From contig NC_088786.1 in the NCBI RefSeq assembly GCF_949628265.1, positions 39,887,681 through 39,951,680 on the forward strand: DNA of 64,000 nt, given 5' to 3'. Origin of the DNA: Cloeon dipterum (taxonomy: Eukaryota > Arthropoda > Insecta > Ephemeroptera > Baetidae). The notes beneath the pieces are model-generated. The model saw nothing but the letters and a program-made list of their open reading frames with translations, did no database searches and was not told where the DNA came from. This document shows, one piece after another, positions 1 through 9,060 of the stretch; positions within the stretch are counted from its first letter, which is position 1, and each line of letters opens with the position of its first letter. The translations under genes and the position numbers were made by a program.

Positions 1-792
1 TTCTTTCGTTCCTGATGCTCCTCTTGCTCGTGCTCGATTCTCTTTAGAGCAGAGGCGAAATATTTCCTGCAGCCAGAAGTGGTGCACTTTTTCAACTTTC
101 TATTGTGCCTCTTGATGTTGTGCTTGGAAATTTTGAGATACACTTTGTTGCATTCGCAGCATTTGCCACTACAGTCTTGTTTTCTTATGTCATTTAATCC
201 AGATTCAGAAGAAACAGAGGATTTTCTCTGTAATTCCATTTCTTGGATTTCGTCCTTTCCACGACCATTGTTTTCCTTCAAATCCGAGACTTGGTTTTCT
301 CCTGATGACTGTTCCAGAGTCGGATCTTGCTCACTGTTCGTTGTTTCAGCGCATTGAATTTGGAGTTCCTCCTCGAATCCCAGGAATTGGTTGAGTTCAG
401 GAAAAAGTTCATTTCGATCCAGCTCTTCTAGCATCAACAAACCATCATCGATTTCTGCCTCAAAGCTGATATCAAAAAAGCAAATAATAAATTGTTTTCA
501 CTAAAAAATAAATATGTCACCTCTCATTTTCTGGTGGAATAGAAGCAAACTCACAGCTTGTTATATGAATTTCCGCCCATGGAATTTCGGTTTCTAGAAG
601 AAATTCCATTAATTCCGGCAAGAGATCTTCATTTTGATCTACCCCCTCTTCTTGCCTAAATCCCTCTGTTCTGGCCTCAGAGCTACAATCAAATTGAAAA
701 TCAACCAAATTTCAAACATAAATTTTCTACCTGTTTTCTTCCATTGAAACGGGAAAAAAAGCTTCGCTGGACGATTCTTCGTTGAGAGACAT
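1..792 (-). CDS. ZF1: cluster zinc-finger protein, type B (3' end outside window)
   Basis: Exon 1 is 731-792, exon 2 is 521-682, and exon 3 starts at 465 and runs off the left edge. GT donors and AG acceptors flank every exon and both introns are phase 2. Exon 1 encodes MSLNEESSSEAFFPVSMEEN. Exon 2 is an acidic module (SEARTEGF..DQNEDLLPELMEFL). Exon 3 begins with a related module (FEAEIDDGLLMLEELDRNEL). Then follow an acidic/Ser linker, finger 1 (CCECNKVYLKISKHNIKRH) and finger 2 (CTTSGC..YFAS..KRIEHEQEEH). The later fingers are outside the window. The family is inferred to be nuclear DNA-binding proteins from its fingers; no ortholog is recognised. No disabling change is seen in the visible part. 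Confidence 0.75.
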
Positions 793-1976
793 TTCAGCAG
801 AAAGAATTCTTTCTCCAAACTAACTCAAACTCCAACAATGAAGACAAGAGAAATCGACGTCCTATTGAAGAAGAGCAATGTGAAATATTCACGATATTTT
901 CATTTCATTTTTTAGAAAAATATGTTAAAAAAATACAAATTCATTTTTCTTAAAAGAAATTCCTAAAGAAAAATTTCTCGAGAAATATTTAAAAATAGAA
1001 ACATTCACTCATGCGGGGACATTGATGAAAGATCTTGCAAAAATTGATTTATTAAAAAGGATTTTGAATTTCAATATTAACCTGCTGATAAAAATTCAAC
1101 GAGGAATAGCTTGAAATTGCGGTGACTTAACATTAAAATAAATAAATGTGAAAAAGATGCATTGGAAAATGATTAAAATTAGAGAATAAAAAGTGGAAAT
1201 ATGTAACCCGAAAAATTAAATGAGCTCAACGCATAATAATTTAAATTAATTCACAAGAGATTCTCTTGAATATTCGTCCTATTAATAAAAGCATTGAAAT
1301 ATAGGAAAAAATTCTTACAATTTGCTGTCGAAAATGCTAATTTAAAAGCGACTGACAATATAAAATGTGGTGGAAATTAATTTAAAAATTAAAATAACAC
1401 AAAATATATATTTTCTAGCACACATGAATGGCTTCACCCATAAATGATTAAAAAAAGGAATAGAAATTGGAGAAATATTTAAAAAACTTGATTACTCGTC
1501 ACTCTATGAGATTTTTCTTCCCCTTCAACGATCTCGCGATGCGCACGTCCACCTGATCCTCTTTCTTGGGTGACAATGAGCAGCATTTGAGATGGCAAAC
1601 GATATTTCTATTTTTGTTCTTCTCTAGAATTTAGAGGTGATGTCAAAAGAAATTTATGAAAATACCTCACAAAAATATGAAAGGACGGAATTTATGTTGT
1701 AGCCCATGGGGTTTTGTGAGAAGTATAGGAATGTTTTCTTTTGTTATATTAAAATCATTTTCTCTTTTAGTTTGCGCTCTAAATTAGAGAGTGCGATTTC
1801 GTGAAATTTATGCCTCTTAGAAAAATATTAACTTATATGCAACCAATTTTTCAGAAGCTTTAATTCTCTGATAAATATATGATATGAAATATCACATCTT
1901 GTTCATTAAAGCACTATATAACAGAGCGAAGGTTTCATATCGTTTGAATTGAGCAGTCGGTCTGTATAGAGTAAAT
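793..1976. other. Spacer upstream of ZF1
   Basis: AT-rich non-coding DNA. It holds the promoter-like motif at 881-902 and a ~110-bp block at 1491-1600 that recurs ~0.6-1.1 kb upstream of most paralogs. A further block (about 1640-1976) matches spacer sequence at 28000-28300, 45820-46160 and 63720-64000. It ends at the retrotransposon insertion point. No gene is seen. Confidence 0.7.
881..902 (-). promoter_or_regulatory. Conserved upstream motif of ZF1
   Basis: An AT-rich block, minus strand ATGAAAATATCGTGAATATT, lies 89 nt 5' of the ZF1 start codon. It is shared with almost every paralog, so it is a candidate core-promoter element. Function is inferred from conservation and position only. 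Confidence 0.45.
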
Positions 1977-1999
1977 AGAGAAAAAGAGGGGAGTACGCA

Positions 2000-3406
2000 A
2001 TGGCTACAGCACGCAAGGTAAAGCAGCTCCTGCTTTACCTTGCGATTTCAGCGGTTTTTCAACCTAACCAGGTGGTGCGGCGTGTCAACTGTGTCCATGA
2101 ACGTCTGCTGGTGTGGAAACAGCCGTCGGACGGGATGGATGATGCCGACACTGTCCGAGGGCCGAGTTTTCCGGTCTGGATTTTGCTGCTGCACTTCGGA
2201 CGCTTTGATTCTAGAGAAAATCGCATGGCACGCAGGCGACACCGGCAATGCAGGTGCGAGTTACCAAGGCTACGTGCAGGTCTAGACATGATTTACCTTC
2301 CTGGAATTCGCTCGACCCGCTCACCGTTGCAATTCCTGCTAAGTGCCAAAATAATAACAACAGCTACTATAGTGAAAGTGTTTTGCGGTATGGGAATTTA
2401 TTTTCTCATCCTCTTGCTCGCAATGGGGGACATCGAACGGAACCCTGGACCGACATCTGAACTGATTGAGACCCTGAGTAAGCTGCTGGACGAGAAACTG
2501 AAAGTGACTAACGATGCGATTGGGGATCTGCGCGGCGTGGTTGAAGGATTCGGCGATCAGCTAAATGAAATCAAGACCGAAGTTGAAGAGCTGAGAGCAG
2601 AGAAAAATGAACTCGCCAGCCGTGTCGTTCATCTGGAAAAGCGACTGGCCGTGCAGGAATCTGAAAATCGTCGCCGAAATATGGTTATTTTTGGGATCCC
2701 GTCTAACGTTACACTGGAACAAGCCCTTGAAGACGTTCTGTTCAAGCACCTGGAACTGGAGAAGCGCCCACAGGAGCAGCTGGTAGAATCTGCATTTCGC
2801 ACTGGCAGGCCGGACGGTCGTGTTCGTCCCATTGTGGTCCGCTTTTTCAGTCAGGAATACAAAGTTAGAGCGCTGCGGATTGCCTACAAGTTGAAAGGGA
2901 CGAATGTGGTGATTTCGGACGATCTCACACCGGAAGAGCGAGCAGTAAAACGGGAATTAAACACAGCGAGAAAGTCGGCCCTCCAAGCAAGCGTACAAGT
3001 GAAGATGCGCCGCGACCATCTGCTCGTCGCTGGCAAAAAAGTTTATGTCCAGGATACGCGAGTGCTTGGTTGGGTCGAAAAGTACAAACAACCGGGAGTC
3101 CTCCACCATGATGATGATGCAGACGAGTGTGAGAGTGCGTCGGCCCCAGCTGCTGACCGACCAGTGACCAAGAGGAAAAAGCGGAACCGTGCAGCAGCGC
3201 AGCTCTCTCCTGAAGAGCTGCATGGGCCTCCCGAGCCCCAAGCTGGCCCGTCCCATTCGGGTTTTGCCACTGCGCTCCTCAATCAGCCAGAACAAAGCCA
3301 GACAAAGGCGGTGGGCAATCCTCGGAGGGGCAGGTCGGCGCGGAGCATCGAGAGGCTGAAGACCACCGAGGCGGCGAACAGCAGCGGCCAGTCGGACGGG
3401 GAATAA
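2000..3406 (+). CDS. Retrotransposon ORF1 protein with internal 2A-like motif
   Basis: 468 aa. Residues 1-133 form an N-terminal region with hydrophobic patches and a basic stretch (MARRRHRQCRC). Residues 134-151 read YFLILLLAMGDIERNPGP, which fits the 2A consensus D-[VI]-E-x-N-P-G-P with an upstream Leu-rich segment. By the 2A mechanism the ribosome would skip the G150-P151 bond, giving a 150-residue leader and a 318-residue ORF1p. Residues ~153-220 look like a coiled coil. Residues ~221-350 (RRNMVIFGIP, RPIVVRFF, LKGTNVVISDDLTPEER) match the RRM-like and C-terminal regions of L1-type ORF1 (transposase_22) proteins, which are nucleic-acid-binding chaperones. The tail is basic and low-complexity. 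The start is the first AUG of the element. Confidence 0.85.
   Translation: MATARKVKQLLLYLAISAVFQPNQVVRRVNCVHERLLVWKQPSDGMDDADTVRGPSFPVWILLLHFGRFDSRENRMARRRHRQCRCELPRLRAGLDMIYLPGIRSTRSPLQFLLSAKIITTATIVKVFCGMGIYFLILLLAMGDIERNPGPTSELIETLSKLLDEKLKVTNDAIGDLRGVVEGFGDQLNEIKTEVEELRAEKNELASRVVHLEKRLAVQESENRRRNMVIFGIPSNVTLEQALEDVLFKHLELEKRPQEQLVESAFRTGRPDGRVRPIVVRFFSQEYKVRALRIAYKLKGTNVVISDDLTPEERAVKRELNTARKSALQASVQVKMRRDHLLVAGKKVYVQDTRVLGWVEKYKQPGVLHHDDDADECESASAPAADRPVTKRKKRNRAAAQLSPEELHGPPEPQAGPSHSGFATALLNQPEQSQTKAVGNPRRGRSARSIERLKTTEAANSSGQSDGE
2012..2044 (+). other. Perfect 15-bp hairpin at the start of retrotransposon ORF1
   Basis: CGCAAGGTAAAGCAG (2012-2026) is followed by the 3-nt loop CTC and its exact reverse complement (2030-2044). 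It begins 12 nt after the first base of the ORF1 start codon. It would form a very stable stem in the RNA close to the 5' end. Its role is unknown; control of ORF1 translation or an RNA packaging or processing signal are possibilities. Confidence 0.8.
3259..3265 (+). promoter_or_regulatory. Candidate -1 frameshift heptamer between ORF1 and ORF2
   Basis: In ORF1 phase the sequence reads G_GGT_TTT, the X_XXY_YYZ form used for -1 ribosomal frameshifting. A -1 shift here enters the frame of ORF2, which is open from 3214 to 6333. No strong downstream pseudoknot was identified by eye, so this is a hypothesis. Confidence 0.3.
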
Positions 3407-3465
3407 AGAAGCCTGAGCTCTTTGTCAAAGGTGAATCAATTCATTTTCAGTGTGATAAACAGTTT

Positions 3466-6333
3466 TTGCCTACCGATTTTATCAAAATCATTTGTTTGAA
3501 CGCACAATCTATTGCAAATATTAATCACATGAGGTTGCTCAGACACTTCGTATCTAATAATTGCGTAGACATAATCGGAATCTCGGAAACATGGCTAAAA
3601 GAAAAGCATGATATCGACCAACAATTTAAAATTGAGGGTTACAAGTTAGTGCGGCATGACCGGCCTAAAACACGTGGCGGCGGCGTTGCTTTTTATATTA
3701 AAGAGGGTATTAATTTTAAAATCGTGCTGCAGTCAGAGTGTACACTTTCTAGTTCAGCTGAATTCATTTTTCTTGAAATTAAGACAGAATCCAAAAGTTT
3801 ACTGACAGCCATAGTTTACCGTCGCCCCATGAGATGCGTTAATTTTGACGCTTTTTTTCAGACGTTGCACAGCCTATTTCCACTTTTTGATAATTGCGTA
3901 ATAATGGGTGATTTCAATGTTAACTTCGCGGAGCAGTCTGGACAACTCGATGGCCTATTAAATAATTTTAGTGATTTCGCATTGAATCGTTTGCCAATTA
4001 ATGATACTCATGTAGCTTTTAATTCGACTACCACAATAGATGCAATTTTTCTCTCGTCTAATTTGTCATGCGCCGCTTTTGGGAAGTTAGCTAATCCACT
4101 CTCTCACCATAGTGCTCTCTTTGCGATTTTAAACGCCAAGATTGTTTTGAAAGATCAAGTTGTGAGATCCATTCGCGAGTTTCACAAAATTGATCTTGAA
4201 AAACTTCAGCAGAGATCGCATGAGATCGAGTGGCATGAGGGAATGGACGTGGCTTCTCTTGATCAGCGCGTCTCAAATTTTTCAAAAAAACTAATTTCTC
4301 TTTTTGATGAAGTCGCGCCCACAAAGAAAATCGTAAAATCGGTAAAATTTAAACCCAAATTAAAAAGAGACATTGATGAGCTTGCGAGAGAGCGGGACAA
4401 AGCGCGCAAGGTAGCCGAGAAGAACAAGTGTCTCGAGTCATTTAATAAGTATAAATCACTCCGCAATAAGGTTAAACAAAAAACGCTTAATTTCAAAAAG
4501 TCAATAATTTTCCAGTCCTTAAATGAGGTTGCTTCAACTAAGCACATGTGGGGCAAATTGCGTGAGCTAGGGCTGATGAGAGGAAAGACGGGAGGTGCGG
4601 ATTTTCCTATTCCAGTGGATGAGCTGGTTGTTGGGCTCACGGTGCGGCGGCGGGCGGAAGTTTTGAGTCGTATTGACTTGGACTTTCGCCTGCCTCATGC
4701 AATCGTGGGCGGTGAGAAATTATATTTTAGTCATGTCATTCCACTGGAGGTAAAATACGCACTTCGCGGAATAGTCTCCTCTGCTGAAGGAGTGGACGCA
4801 ATTTGTACCAAAATGCTTAAATTGACAGCTGACTCAATTTTGCCATCGTTAACAAATATTGTTAATGCCTCTTTACAAACAGGTCACTTCCCGTCCGAGT
4901 GGAAAAAAGCTATTTTAATGCCTCTACCTAAAGTTAGACACGCGGTTGCTTGTAATGATTTTCGGCCTATTAGCGTCCTGTGCACTGCGTCTAAAGTGCT
5001 TGAAAAAATCGTCCACAACCAGCTGATTACGTACTTAAATATACATAACGTGATAGACGAGTTCCAGTCCGGCTTCCGCAGGCAGCATAGCACGACCACA
5101 GCGCTTTTGAAAATCTCTGAGGACTTGCGGATTTCTAATTTCCGTGGTGAGGTAACCCTTATGGTTTTCCTTGATTTTTCAAAGGCGTTTGATTTGGTCG
5201 ATCACGCTCTGCTGCTCAGGAAGCTGACGCAGCTAAATTTTTCTGATTCAGTTTTAAATTTTTTTAAAAACTTTCTAAGTGAGAGAGAACACGCGATTCG
5301 TGACAAGGACGGAAAATTCTCAAGGTGGGTCCGCATCGAGGCCGGAGTTCCTCAGGGGTCGGTGCTCGGTCCGCTTTTGTTTTCCGTCTATACCCACGAC
5401 GTAGTGTATCTCTTTCAAAATCGGTGTAAGTACCATATGTACGCAGATGATATTCAATTGTATATTAATTGCAAGCCTGAGGAGTTGGAGCACGCTATTG
5501 CGGTTATGAACAATATTTTGTGCGACGTGGTCGCCTGGTCGGAAAAGCACGGTTTAAAGCTCAATCCGCGCAAGACGCAGGTGCTAGTTGTTGGCTCTGA
5601 GAGATCGCACTCAAAGCTAAACTTGGCGCAGTTAAGTAAAGTTAAAATGAACGACACTGAAATTCAATTCAGTGATGAAGTGGAAACTGGCTGTGTTGAA
5701 TTTGACTATAGTGACAAAGTAAAAAATTTAGGAGTTGTTTTTGACAAGCATCTGAAGTGGGTGGGTCAAATTTCTAAAATATTTCAAAAAGTTTATGGTT
5801 CACTTAAAAATGTAGAAAAATTTCGAAATGTCACGCCAGAAAAAATAAGAATTAAACTAGTAAAAACTCTAATGCTACCCCATTTTGATTATGGTGATAT
5901 CGTGTTCTGTAACCTTAGCGCGGAGCAACTGAATAAGCTGCAAGTTTTACAGAACAACCTCATGAGGTATATATTTGACGTCAAACGCGGGCAAAACTTG
6001 TCATCTTTGTATAAAAAGTGTCGTATCTTAAAGATTACAGACAGACGTCAATTGCATGTATTAACACAAACACATAAGATTTTGTACAATAATTGCCCTG
6101 AATATTTAAAATGTTATGTTACCCCCATGCGCGATGTTGACTTGATAGGCAGGTCCAGAGCTCATCGATTGAGGCTTCTGGCTCCGCGTGTAAATGTTAC
6201 TGTGCCTGAACAGTGCTTCCAAGTGCAGTGCTATCGTCATTGGAATAGTCTTTCACCAAATTTGTGTATGAACGAGAATTCAAGTGCATTTAAGAAGAAA
6301 ATTGAAGAAGCAATATTCTCAAGCTACCATTAA
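3466..6333 (+). CDS. Retrotransposon ORF2: AP endonuclease plus reverse transcriptase
   Basis: About 955 aa counted from 3466, where the codon is TTG, not ATG. The first in-frame ATG is at 3529. The frame is already open from 3214, overlapping ORF1 in the -1 frame. The N-terminal endonuclease/exonuclease/phosphatase domain shows SETWL, the YRRP loop, GDFN and the SHHSALF histidine box. The reverse transcriptase follows, with FRPISVL, QSGFRRQHST, DFSKAFD, GVPQGSVLGPLLF and catalytic YADD (YADDIQLY). A ~250-residue C-terminal region (KNLGVVFD, PHFDYGDIVF) is typical of CR1/Jockey-like ORF2. It would nick target DNA and prime reverse transcription there. No stop or frameshift is seen. Confidence 0.92.
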   Translation: MPTDFIKIICLNAQSIANINHMRLLRHFVSNNCVDIIGISETWLKEKHDIDQQFKIEGYKLVRHDRPKTRGGGVAFYIKEGINFKIVLQSECTLSSSAEFIFLEIKTESKSLLTAIVYRRPMRCVNFDAFFQTLHSLFPLFDNCVIMGDFNVNFAEQSGQLDGLLNNFSDFALNRLPINDTHVAFNSTTTIDAIFLSSNLSCAAFGKLANPLSHHSALFAILNAKIVLKDQVVRSIREFHKIDLEKLQQRSHEIEWHEGMDVASLDQRVSNFSKKLISLFDEVAPTKKIVKSVKFKPKLKRDIDELARERDKARKVAEKNKCLESFNKYKSLRNKVKQKTLNFKKSIIFQSLNEVASTKHMWGKLRELGLMRGKTGGADFPIPVDELVVGLTVRRRAEVLSRIDLDFRLPHAIVGGEKLYFSHVIPLEVKYALRGIVSSAEGVDAICTKMLKLTADSILPSLTNIVNASLQTGHFPSEWKKAILMPLPKVRHAVACNDFRPISVLCTASKVLEKIVHNQLITYLNIHNVIDEFQSGFRRQHSTTTALLKISEDLRISNFRGEVTLMVFLDFSKAFDLVDHALLLRKLTQLNFSDSVLNFFKNFLSEREHAIRDKDGKFSRWVRIEAGVPQGSVLGPLLFSVYTHDVVYLFQNRCKYHMYADDIQLYINCKPEELEHAIAVMNNILCDVVAWSEKHGLKLNPRKTQVLVVGSERSHSKLNLAQLSKVKMNDTEIQFSDEVETGCVEFDYSDKVKNLGVVFDKHLKWVGQISKIFQKVYGSLKNVEKFRNVTPEKIRIKLVKTLMLPHFDYGDIVFCNLSAEQLNKLQVLQNNLMRYIFDVKRGQNLSSLYKKCRILKITDRRQLHVLTQTHKILYNNCPEYLKCYVTPMRDVDLIGRSRAHRLRLLAPRVNVTVPEQCFQVQCYRHWNSLSPNLCMNENSSAFKKKIEEAIFSSYH

Positions 6334-6574
6334 TTATTACTTCCTTCCAAATGTTGTTCCTACATAATTGTATCATTACTTTATGGATGTGTGCTGATTT
6401 GGGGCAGAGTTGCCCTGTCAGCCCATAATAAACTTAAATTTTGAAACTAAATATTTGCATTTTCAAAAAATTACAAAAACAATACAGAAAAATTTCAACT
6501 TGTTAAAACGCAGTACAAAAATTTATAAATTAAAAACGCACATCGCCTGCTTTTATCTAAAAATATTAAATATT

Positions 6575-7470
6575 TTTTGAGGTTGCGCCAACTCCAACCA
6601 AAAATCTCGGATTCTTAATCACCAGAATTGCAAAAATTGAATACCTTTTGATTCACCTCGACCTACCCTTAAGCAACAAATAATGGGATTTAAGGGGTGC
6701 TTTTCCCCACCCACTAATTGATAAAATAATTTAAATACCTAGGAAGAATGCTCTGAGTTCATTTGGCTGCGATAATTTTTGAGGGGGTTGAAAGGGGTGG
6801 AGGGAGAATACCACTTTAATCCTAGAGCTCTTTTAGTTACGTTGAGATGTGTCTAACGGTGGGTAGATTTTGCAATTAAAATATTTAGAACCCGAATTTC
6901 GGAATTTTCAAAATACGAAAAATTCTAAAAAATCTAGTGGTTTTCGTACTTTTGCAATTATTGCAAACTCCAAATCTCGGGTCTTAAGCATCAGAATTGA
7001 AATAAATAACCATTTTTCGACTTATTCTTAACTCTCTCAATTAGCTAAAGGGTTAAGAGGGTGCTCAGCCCCACCCAATAATTATTAAAATAATTTAAAA
7101 CCCCTTGGAAGAATGCTCTGAGTACATTTTGCTGCAATAATTTTTGCGACGGGGTGGAAGGGTGGATGGTGCCAATTTCTTTTACCCATCAGCGATTTAG
7201 GTATATTAAAATGTGTCTAACGACGATGGGTAGTTTATGCAATTCTGAATACCTGAGATTTGACGTTGCCAAAATATGAAAATATCGAAAATATCCGTAA
7301 TATTTTCACGTTTTTGTAATTATTGCCAGTCGCAATCCATCCACCAAACTTGCAGAAATTAACTCTTCCGCTAGACTCGTCTTTACCTCCCCTGGCAATT
7401 CAAAGGTTTTAGGGAATGCTTATCCCTCTATACCCCGTTTAATCCCTCACTGAATTTAAATGGGTAAAAA
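6575..7470. repeat. Satellite array 1 (~350-bp monomer, about 2.5 copies)
   Basis: Imperfect tandem copies marked by the phrases CTCGGGTTCTAACCACCAGA, CTAATTGTTAAAATAATTTA, GAGGGGGTTGAAAGGGGTGG and AGATGTGTCTAACGGTGGGT. The array is preceded by the lead-in CATCGCCTGCTTTTATCT at 6541. No coding capacity. Confidence 0.8.
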
Positions 7471-8004
7471 ATGTTATGAACGCTGAAAACTATGTTTTTT
7501 TTAATTTATATCGCTTGATAATTAGAAAAAATACTGCTCAAGATTAATCCCACACAATCAAGTTTTATCCAAGTCAAGTTAATTTATCTATATCTTTAGA
7601 AAATTAAATGCAATAAGCGGCAGTGATCAGATGATCACATGATCAGATTGCAAATGGAAAAGGTTTTATTTCTCATGTTTTAAAGGCGTGAATAAAATAA
7701 AACGAATTTTGGTTCAAGTTATTGGCTTTATTACGGGCTTCTATTTTATTAGTTTTTTTGTTTTACAGGCCAACAACGTCGTCAGACTTTAAATTCATTT
7801 CAATTAAATTTCTATTGGAAGAAACTCGTATTGTGGTTATTGATTGTCATTAACTTCTTACTTGACAATTGTTTGCGAATTATTACATCAGCATGTCGTT
7901 ACGCTGGTCAGAAGTATGGGGAATGTATATGTATATTATTTCGAGATATGAAATAAAATCTATGAATTCTTAAAACACAAAAAATGTTTCTTCAAGTAAG
8001 TCTA
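7471..8004 (-). other. 3' flank and 3' UTR of ZF2
   Basis: Read on the minus strand, the block GACGACGTTGTTGGCCTGTA followed by AATAAA signals (7745-7750 and 7727-7732) lies ~255-280 nt after the ZF2 stop and recurs after every ZF paralog, so it is the probable cleavage/polyadenylation region. Further out, overlapping TGATCA palindromes cluster at 7626-7650. No other gene is seen. Confidence 0.6.
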
Positions 8005-9060
8005 TCACTTTGCTACAGTTCCAGGACATCTTCCATACCGGTTGTGCTTATAAATTGCACCAAGGCTCATTTCTCTACCACATTTGAGACATTTTTCCAT
8101 TTTGTGATACATCTTGACATGCTGTTTCAAATCTGCCTCTGAAGCAAACATCTTGCCACACTTCTGCAGTCCACATTTGATTTTCTTCTCCGAATGCTTA
8201 TATCGAATATGTTTATTCAAGTTACCCTTATGCTCTGCTGAGTAATGGCAAAAGTGGCATTGGAATTCCTTTCGTTCCTGATGCTCCTGTTGCTCGTGCT
8301 CGATTCTCTTTTGAACAGAGGCAAAATATTCCTTGCAACCAGAGATGGTGCACTTTTCCAACTTTCCATTGTGCTTCTTCTGGTTGTGGTCGAAAATATT
8401 GAGATACACCTTGTTGCATTCGCAGCATTTGCCTCTTTGGTCACGTTTTTTTATGTCATTTGATCCAGTTTTGGAAGGAGCAGAAGTTTTTCTCCCTTCT
8501 TCCATCTCTTTGATATCCTCCTTTCCACGATCAATGTTTCCCTTCATATTCAGGTCTTTGTTTTCTCCTGACGTGGAATCTTGCTCATTGTTCAGTATTT
8601 CCGTGCTATGAACTTGGAATACTTCCTCGAGATTCAGGAATTGATTATTTTCCTGGAAGAGATCTTTTTGTTCAACCATATCTCCCAGCATCAGCAATCC
8701 ATCACTTTCGGCCTCATGACTGTTATCCAATTAAATAATGAGAAATTCTTTTATAAATTGAAAATAAATTAAAATCGGCACCTTTCTTTTTCTTGTGGAA
8801 TTTGAACGAGTTCACTGCTTTTCGTATCAGTTTCCGCGCATGGAAGGTCGAGAACTTGCTCAGATTCCAGGAATTGCATCAACACCTGCAAGAGATCTTC
8901 ATTTTGATCTCCCTCTTCTGGCCGAAATTCATCTCTTCCGGCATGAGGGCTACAATAAAAAATATTAACTTACATAATTTTATAAAGTAATTTTGTACCT
9001 GTTTTCTTCTAGAGGAACTGGAAAGAAGGGTTCGCCTAACGTTCCTTTTTCGTGAGACAT
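8005..9060 (-). CDS. ZF2: cluster zinc-finger protein, type A, intact
   Basis: Exon 1 8999-9060, exon 2 8782-8949, exon 3 8005-8719; spliced product 314 aa, in frame throughout. Exon 1 gives MSHEKGTLGEPFFPVPLEEN. Exon 2 is acidic. Exon 3 opens HEAESDGLLMLGDMVEQKDL, then an Asn/Glu/Lys linker. Fingers in order: C-x2-C-x9-H-x4-H (CCECNKVYLNIFDHNQKKH); C-x4-C-x12-H-x4-H; C-x2-C-x12-H-x4-H; C-x4-C-x12-H-x4-H; and a terminal C-x2-C-x11-H-x5-C. Predicted contact residues at helix positions -1/2/3/6 are HGNK in finger 3 and SADQ in finger 4. Sequence-specific nuclear DNA binding is inferred from the fingers. The acidic N-terminus could be a protein-interaction or activation region. The ATG preceding exon 3 in frame (MDNS..) is intronic read-through and was not used as a start. 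Confidence 0.85.

Larger units (their letters stand above)
1977..6447 (+). mobile_element. Full-length non-LTR retrotransposon, CR1/Jockey-like, two ORFs
   Basis: The element is 4471 bp. It is flanked by a 5-bp target-site duplication TAAAT (1972-1976 and 6448-6452). Homologous unoccupied spacers at about 28290 and 46160 show the empty site. The layout is a 23-nt 5' leader, ORF1 (2000-3406), ORF2 (3466-6333) and a 114-nt 3' UTR. The 3' UTR contains AATAAA and ends CTTAAATTTTGAAAC, with no poly(A) tail. Two ORFs, an AP-type endonuclease plus reverse transcriptase and no LTRs place it among APE-type non-LTR elements. The reverse transcriptase resembles the CR1/Jockey superfamily; the exact clade needs a tree. 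Both ORFs are open, so this copy may be able to retrotranspose. Confidence 0.9.

Noticed and set aside
1497-1590. Upstream block as a coding exon 0 spliced to ZF exon 1
   Set aside because: Frames differ between copies, and no conserved acceptor precedes exon 1; kept only as a conserved block.
2059-3295. Several antisense and alternate-frame open frames over retrotransposon ORF1
   Set aside because: Shadows of ORF1 with no motif support.
6575-7470. Regular repeats considered as a CRISPR-like array
   Set aside because: Monomers of ~350 bp, head-to-tail and diverged, in a eukaryotic context; no spacer-repeat alternation.
7755-7770. TTTGTTTTACAGGCC resembling a plus-strand splice acceptor, repeated 3' of all ZF genes
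   Set aside because: The same block on the minus strand fits the ZF 3' UTR with AATAAA signals, and no open frame follows on the plus strand.
8720-8730. In-frame ATG at the 5' edge of type A exon 3 (MDNSHEAE..) as a translation start
   Set aside because: It lies in the intron just before the AG acceptor. Type B genes have no equivalent, and the three-exon model keeps frame in all eleven intact copies.
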